64,000 bases of DNA from Cypionkella sp. (GTDB lineage: Bacteria > Pseudomonadota > Alphaproteobacteria > Rhodobacterales > Rhodobacteraceae): positions 1 through 64,000 of the forward strand of contig NZ_JAUSBA010000008.1 of NCBI RefSeq assembly GCF_030652235.1. The letters are read 5' to 3'. Made by a program: the position numbers and the translations under genes. Below, in pieces: positions 61,280-64,000 of the stretch (within the stretch, counting starts at the first letter, position 1; each line of letters starts with the position of its first letter). Under the pieces are notes generated by a model, which did no database searches, was not told where the DNA came from, and saw only the letters and a program-made list of their open reading frames with translations.

Positions 61280-62737
61280 TCAAAGCCCGGCAATCGTTTG
61301 CAGCAGGCTTTGGGCGACATTGCGGGCGTTCTGGGTCAGGTCGATGCCATATTTTTGGGCACGGCCGACGAAGAAATCGGTCAGGCCAGGCTTCAGCGTC
61401 GCCAGATAGGCGGCCACAAAGGGGATCAATGCGTCATCCGTGATGGGCGCTTCATCGCGCCGCGCGTACAGCGCTGCGCGCAGGTCGCGGATGTGGTGCA
61501 GGTGTTGCACGCGCGGGCCGCGCGAATAGAAAGTCTTGCCAAAGGTGTAGACCTGTTTGCCCAGCAGCATCGCCTCGAAACCCGCCGTGCCGGTGATGGT
61601 GATCACGCCTTGCGCGTGGCGGATCACTTCTTTGCCAGGGATGTCGGCGGCCAGCAGGCGGATGTTGGGAACAGAGGTCAGCCGGTGGTAATCGATAGGG
61701 TTGCGATAGGCATGGTCATGCGGGTGATCCTTGACATAAAGCATGCAGCCCGGCGGCAGTTGCCCGGCAATGTTCTGGATCAGCTTGGTCTGGTTTTCGT
61801 AGATGCCATGGGCGTGGTAAAGCACCACGGCCTCTGGTTCCAGATGCAGGGGATAGAAGAAATAACGTTCCCCCGGCACGATCTTGTCGAACCTGACATG
61901 GCGATAGGCGCGCAGGTTGCGGTATCGGTCCAAAGACCGGTTTCTTGACGCCTGCCAGTAATCAATGTTGTCCAGCACTCGGTCTTTGCCCGCGCGCCGC
62001 ATCGGCTGCACCACGCCTTGATAGACGGCACCCGCCCACTGCCGCAACGGAGATTGACGCCGCCCCAGTCGCGCGCCCAGAAACACCTCATAGCTTTGGC
62101 GGAATTCGGCCAGAAACGCCGCCGCCTCGGTACGGTCGGGGGACTGGCGACCTGCGGTGATATCGTCAAAGGCGCGGTCAAGATCGGGGCAGGTGAAATC
62201 AAACCCTGTCATGGTCAGATGGTTGATCGTGCCCTTCTTCCCGGTTGCCATGATGTTGTAAAGATAGCGCCCACCCCGCTGCGAAAGGATCAGGGCAGGC
62301 AGGAAATTGAACATCAGTGTGCAGGGTTCGTGCAGCAGGAAGTCGATTTCCTGTTCGGCGATGAACCGGTTCCAGTACAGATAGTAGGTCGCCGTCAGCC
62401 GCAGCGCTTCGTCATAGGTCAACAGGGAAAAACCACGGTCGCTTTGGATCGCAGAGTTCAAAGTGAAGGCCCCGCCCGTCTGCGTGACGATCAGCGTGTC
62501 GATTTCCTCCAACAGCGCGGGCGTCACCGAGGCGGTCGGATAAAGGGCGGCGATGTCTTCCTTGAAGCTGCGCCCTGCCACCGTGATCCCCAAGGTGGCA
62601 AGATGGGCCACTTCGGGTTGATCATAGGCCAGGTGCTGCACGTCCAAAGTTTCAGCCAGCGGACCGGCCAGACCTGCGAAAAGATCAGCCAGCTCCAGCC
62701 GGTGGAACAGCAGGATCCGCGAGCGTTTGGCAGTCAT
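61280..62737 (-). CDS. Capsule-synthesis (KpsC/KpsS-like) family protein
   Basis: A 485-residue soluble protein. The C-terminal half resembles the capsule polysaccharide synthesis family: RYFFYPLHLEPEAVVLYHAH, MLYVKDHPHDHAYRNPIDYH, and VITITGTAGFEAMLLGKQVY with TFGKTFYSRGPRVQHL. In that family the HPH/GTAGxE elements form a nucleotide-sugar site of a Kdo-type transferase. The N-terminal half is less typical. A glycosyltransferase acting with CMP-activated sugar would fit the CMP-sugar synthetase directly upstream. Confidence 0.72.
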   Translation of the reverse strand: MTAKRSRILLFHRLELADLFAGLAGPLAETLDVQHLAYDQPEVAHLATLGITVAGRSFKEDIAALYPTASVTPALLEEIDTLIVTQTGGAFTLNSAIQSDRGFSLLTYDEALRLTATYYLYWNRFIAEQEIDFLLHEPCTLMFNFLPALILSQRGGRYLYNIMATGKKGTINHLTMTGFDFTCPDLDRAFDDITAGRQSPDRTEAAAFLAEFRQSYEVFLGARLGRRQSPLRQWAGAVYQGVVQPMRRAGKDRVLDNIDYWQASRNRSLDRYRNLRAYRHVRFDKIVPGERYFFYPLHLEPEAVVLYHAHGIYENQTKLIQNIAGQLPPGCMLYVKDHPHDHAYRNPIDYHRLTSVPNIRLLAADIPGKEVIRHAQGVITITGTAGFEAMLLGKQVYTFGKTFYSRGPRVQHLHHIRDLRAALYARRDEAPITDDALIPFVAAYLATLKPGLTDFFVGRAQKYGIDLTQNARNVAQSLLQTIAGL

Positions 62738-63441
62738 TGCGCGGCCCCTTGGTGCATGGTGGCAAGACGGGCTTCGGCTCGTTCGAAATCGGCCAGGGTG
62801 TCAATATCGACGGCCCGTGATTGCGGCAGCTGGTGGCCGATGCAACGCGGGGTCACGAATTTGCGGTCGCGCAGAAAGACATCGGTCCGCATGAAATAGA
62901 AGGCGCCGTTCAGCAGATAGACCGGGGGCAGATCTTGCCGCCGCATGCCACCCGGCCAAGGCGGCAGCAGCGAGTTCAGAAAACCGGGGCCGTCGGTTAC
63001 GTACATCAGCCAAGGCGATTGCTCAGCCTCGGACACCGAAACGCAGCCATCCGCCCCGGCCGCCTGCATACGGCCAAAGGCCTGATCCAGATCGTCGGCG
63101 TTGCGCAAGGGGGATGTCGGCTGCAGCAACACGAACACGTCATGGCCCGGACATTGCCCAAGGGCATGCGCCACCACATCGGCAGAGCCCGCGCCATCGG
63201 TGGCCAGATCGGCTGGGCGCAGGAACGGCACTTCGGCACCAGCGGCCAAAGCCGCCTCGGCAATCTCGGGCGCGTCGGTCGAAACGATCACCCGGCTGAT
63301 GCAGCTTGCGCCCAAGGCCGCCTCGATGCTCCACGCGATCAAGGGCCGCCCTGCCAAGTGCCGGATGTTCTTGCCCGGCAGATCCTTCGATCCCCCCCGC
63401 GCAGTGATCACCGCCAGAACCGAAGGGGCAGCATGCGTCAT
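62734..63441 (-). CDS. Acylneuraminate cytidylyltransferase-family enzyme (NeuA/PtmB-like)
   Basis: A 235-residue CMP-sugar synthetase. The nucleotide-binding loop is VLAVITARGGSKDLPGKNIR, followed by GRPLIAWSIEAALGASCISR, VIVSTDAPEIAEAALAAGAE, VFVLLQPTSPLRNADDLDQA and YLLNGAFYFMRTDVFLRDRK, all typical of sialic, legionaminic or pseudaminic acid activating enzymes. It should activate a nonulosonic acid with CTP. Its start lies in the stop of the gene upstream (ATGA). Confidence 0.87.
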   Translation of the reverse strand: MTHAAPSVLAVITARGGSKDLPGKNIRHLAGRPLIAWSIEAALGASCISRVIVSTDAPEIAEAALAAGAEVPFLRPADLATDGAGSADVVAHALGQCPGHDVFVLLQPTSPLRNADDLDQAFGRMQAAGADGCVSVSEAEQSPWLMYVTDGPGFLNSLLPPWPGGMRRQDLPPVYLLNGAFYFMRTDVFLRDRKFVTPRCIGHQLPQSRAVDIDTLADFERAEARLATMHQGAAQ

Positions 63442-64000
63442 GGTTCGCCACCGGTTTCAAAATCGACGCGGGCGCGCTCCAGATCTTCCATGCGGCCAAT
63501 GTCAATCCAGTATTCCTGCAAGGGAAAGACCGACGCGGTGAGGCCCTGCGCGATCACGCGTTCGAACAGCGTTGGCATATCCAGCCAAGTGCCCGGCACC
63601 ACATTGTCCAGTGCTTCGGGCGACAGCACATAGATGCCCGCATTCACGAAATGGGTGTAGGTCGGCTTTTCAACGATTCCGCGCAGCCGGGTTTCATCGA
63701 CCACCTCAACCACACCGTAAGGCACCTGCACCGAGTATTCGCGCGCGCACATCGTGGCCATCGCCCCGGTTTCGGCGTGAAAGCGCAACACGGTGTCGAA
63801 TTGCAGCGACGTCAGTAGATCGCCGTTCATCACGATGCACGGCGCATCGGGCCGCACCGGCAGCAGCGACAGCGCGCCCGCAGTGCCCATCCGCTGGGTT
63901 TCGTGGACATATTCAATTTCCGCACCAAAGGCCGCGCCATCGCCGAAATGGTCGCGGATCATCTCGCCCTTGTAATTCAACGCGATGGTGAAACGGTAAA
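63438..64000 (-). CDS. Sugar nucleotidyltransferase (PtmE-like), 5' end outside window
   Basis: The C-terminal 186 residues of an NTP_transferase; the frame continues off the right edge (FTIALNYKGEMIRDHFGDG). Motifs: YVHETQRMGTAGALSLLP, CIVMNGDLLTSLQFDTVLRF, VPYGVVEVV, LRGIVEKPTYTHFVNAGIYV and YWIDIGRMEDLERA. The order with a CMP-sugar synthetase and the VPYGVVE and NGDLLT segments resemble PtmE/LegE-type glucosamine-1-phosphate guanylyltransferases that start legionaminic acid synthesis. Other hexose-1-phosphate transferases remain possible. Confidence 0.8.
   Translation of the reverse strand, partial: YRFTIALNYKGEMIRDHFGDGAAFGAEIEYVHETQRMGTAGALSLLPVRPDAPCIVMNGDLLTSLQFDTVLRFHAETGAMATMCAREYSVQVPYGVVEVVDETRLRGIVEKPTYTHFVNAGIYVLSPEALDNVVPGTWLDMPTLFERVIAQGLTASVFPLQEYWIDIGRMEDLERARVDFETGGEP

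Noticed and set aside
1-64000. CRISPR arrays, tRNA or rRNA genes
   Set aside because: No regularly spaced repeat array, no tRNA cloverleaf and no rRNA segment was recognised on either strand; short tRNA-like stretches could be missed by eye.

Overview
The window looks like accessory DNA (plasmid, chromid or genomic island) of a GC-rich alphaproteobacterium, most likely of the Rhodobacterales (Paracoccus/Roseobacter type). Pointers are the DUF1612 plasmid-type gene, the ehu/eut/doe ectoine catabolic cluster and the mix of IS families. This is inferred from family resemblance; no rRNA, tRNA or replication gene is present to confirm it.

Layout. (1) 0.2-5.5 kb: a DUF1612/HTH gene, an antitoxin, a broken PIN toxin fused to a second, decayed DUF1612 copy, then an IS1380-family and an IS5-family element. 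(2) 5.8-19.6 kb: a carbohydrate catabolic island with an RbsABC-type importer behind a LacI-type operator, LacI and DeoR regulators, a metallo-beta-lactamase-fold hydrolase, three dehydrogenases (hydroxyacyl-CoA dehydrogenase type, HisD type, SDR), and a PdxA2 plus DUF1537 kinase pair typical of four-carbon acid sugar breakdown. (3) 20.0-23.3 kb: an intact ISL3 and an intact ISKra4 element. (4) 23.6-36.3 kb: an ectoine import and degradation locus with two divergent operons. doeA-doeB-DMT permease-gntR faces left and ehuBCDA-eutB-eutC faces right, followed by doeX, doeD and doeC. Two TTGTNNACAA palindromes in the divergent promoter region suit the local FCD-type GntR regulator. (5) 36.3-45.0 kb: nested mobile DNA. 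A second ISL3 copy is split by an IS3 element and followed by an ISKra4 remnant, a cargo-free TniA/TniB/TniQ transposon, a truncated IS110 gene and a complete IS1111-type element. (6) 45.1-48.4 kb: rfbC-rfbB-rfbD-rfbA for dTDP-L-rhamnose. (7) 48.5-52.1 kb: IS wreckage. An ISKra4-like element carries gene fragments and a transposase split by a 141-bp MITE with perfect 10-bp target duplications; IS110 and IS630 fragments follow. (8) 52.1-64.0 kb, minus strand: a surface polysaccharide operon (PtmE-like and NeuA/PtmB-like enzymes, Kps-like protein, flippase, two acyltransferases, polymerase, two CgeB-like glycosyltransferases, a dTDP-rhamnose 4-epimerase-like protein, a Gfo/Idh oxidoreductase, an unknown protein and an rfbC stump) running off the right edge.

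How it works together. Ectoine or hydroxyectoine enters by EhuABCD, is opened by DoeA, deacetylated by DoeB, transaminated by DoeD and oxidised by DoeC to aspartate. The sugar-acid island plausibly imports a polyol or sugar acid and funnels it through oxidation, kinase and PdxA2 steps to a triose phosphate; its substrate is not known. RfbABCD plus the Tll-like epimerase would supply dTDP-rhamnose or dTDP-6-deoxytalose, and the PtmE/NeuA pair points to a nonulosonic acid in the same glycan. The most striking structures are the MITE whose removal exactly restores its host transposase, the direct ISL3 copies bracketing the ectoine locus, the compact TniABQ transposon, and the unusual HisD-type sugar-acid cluster.
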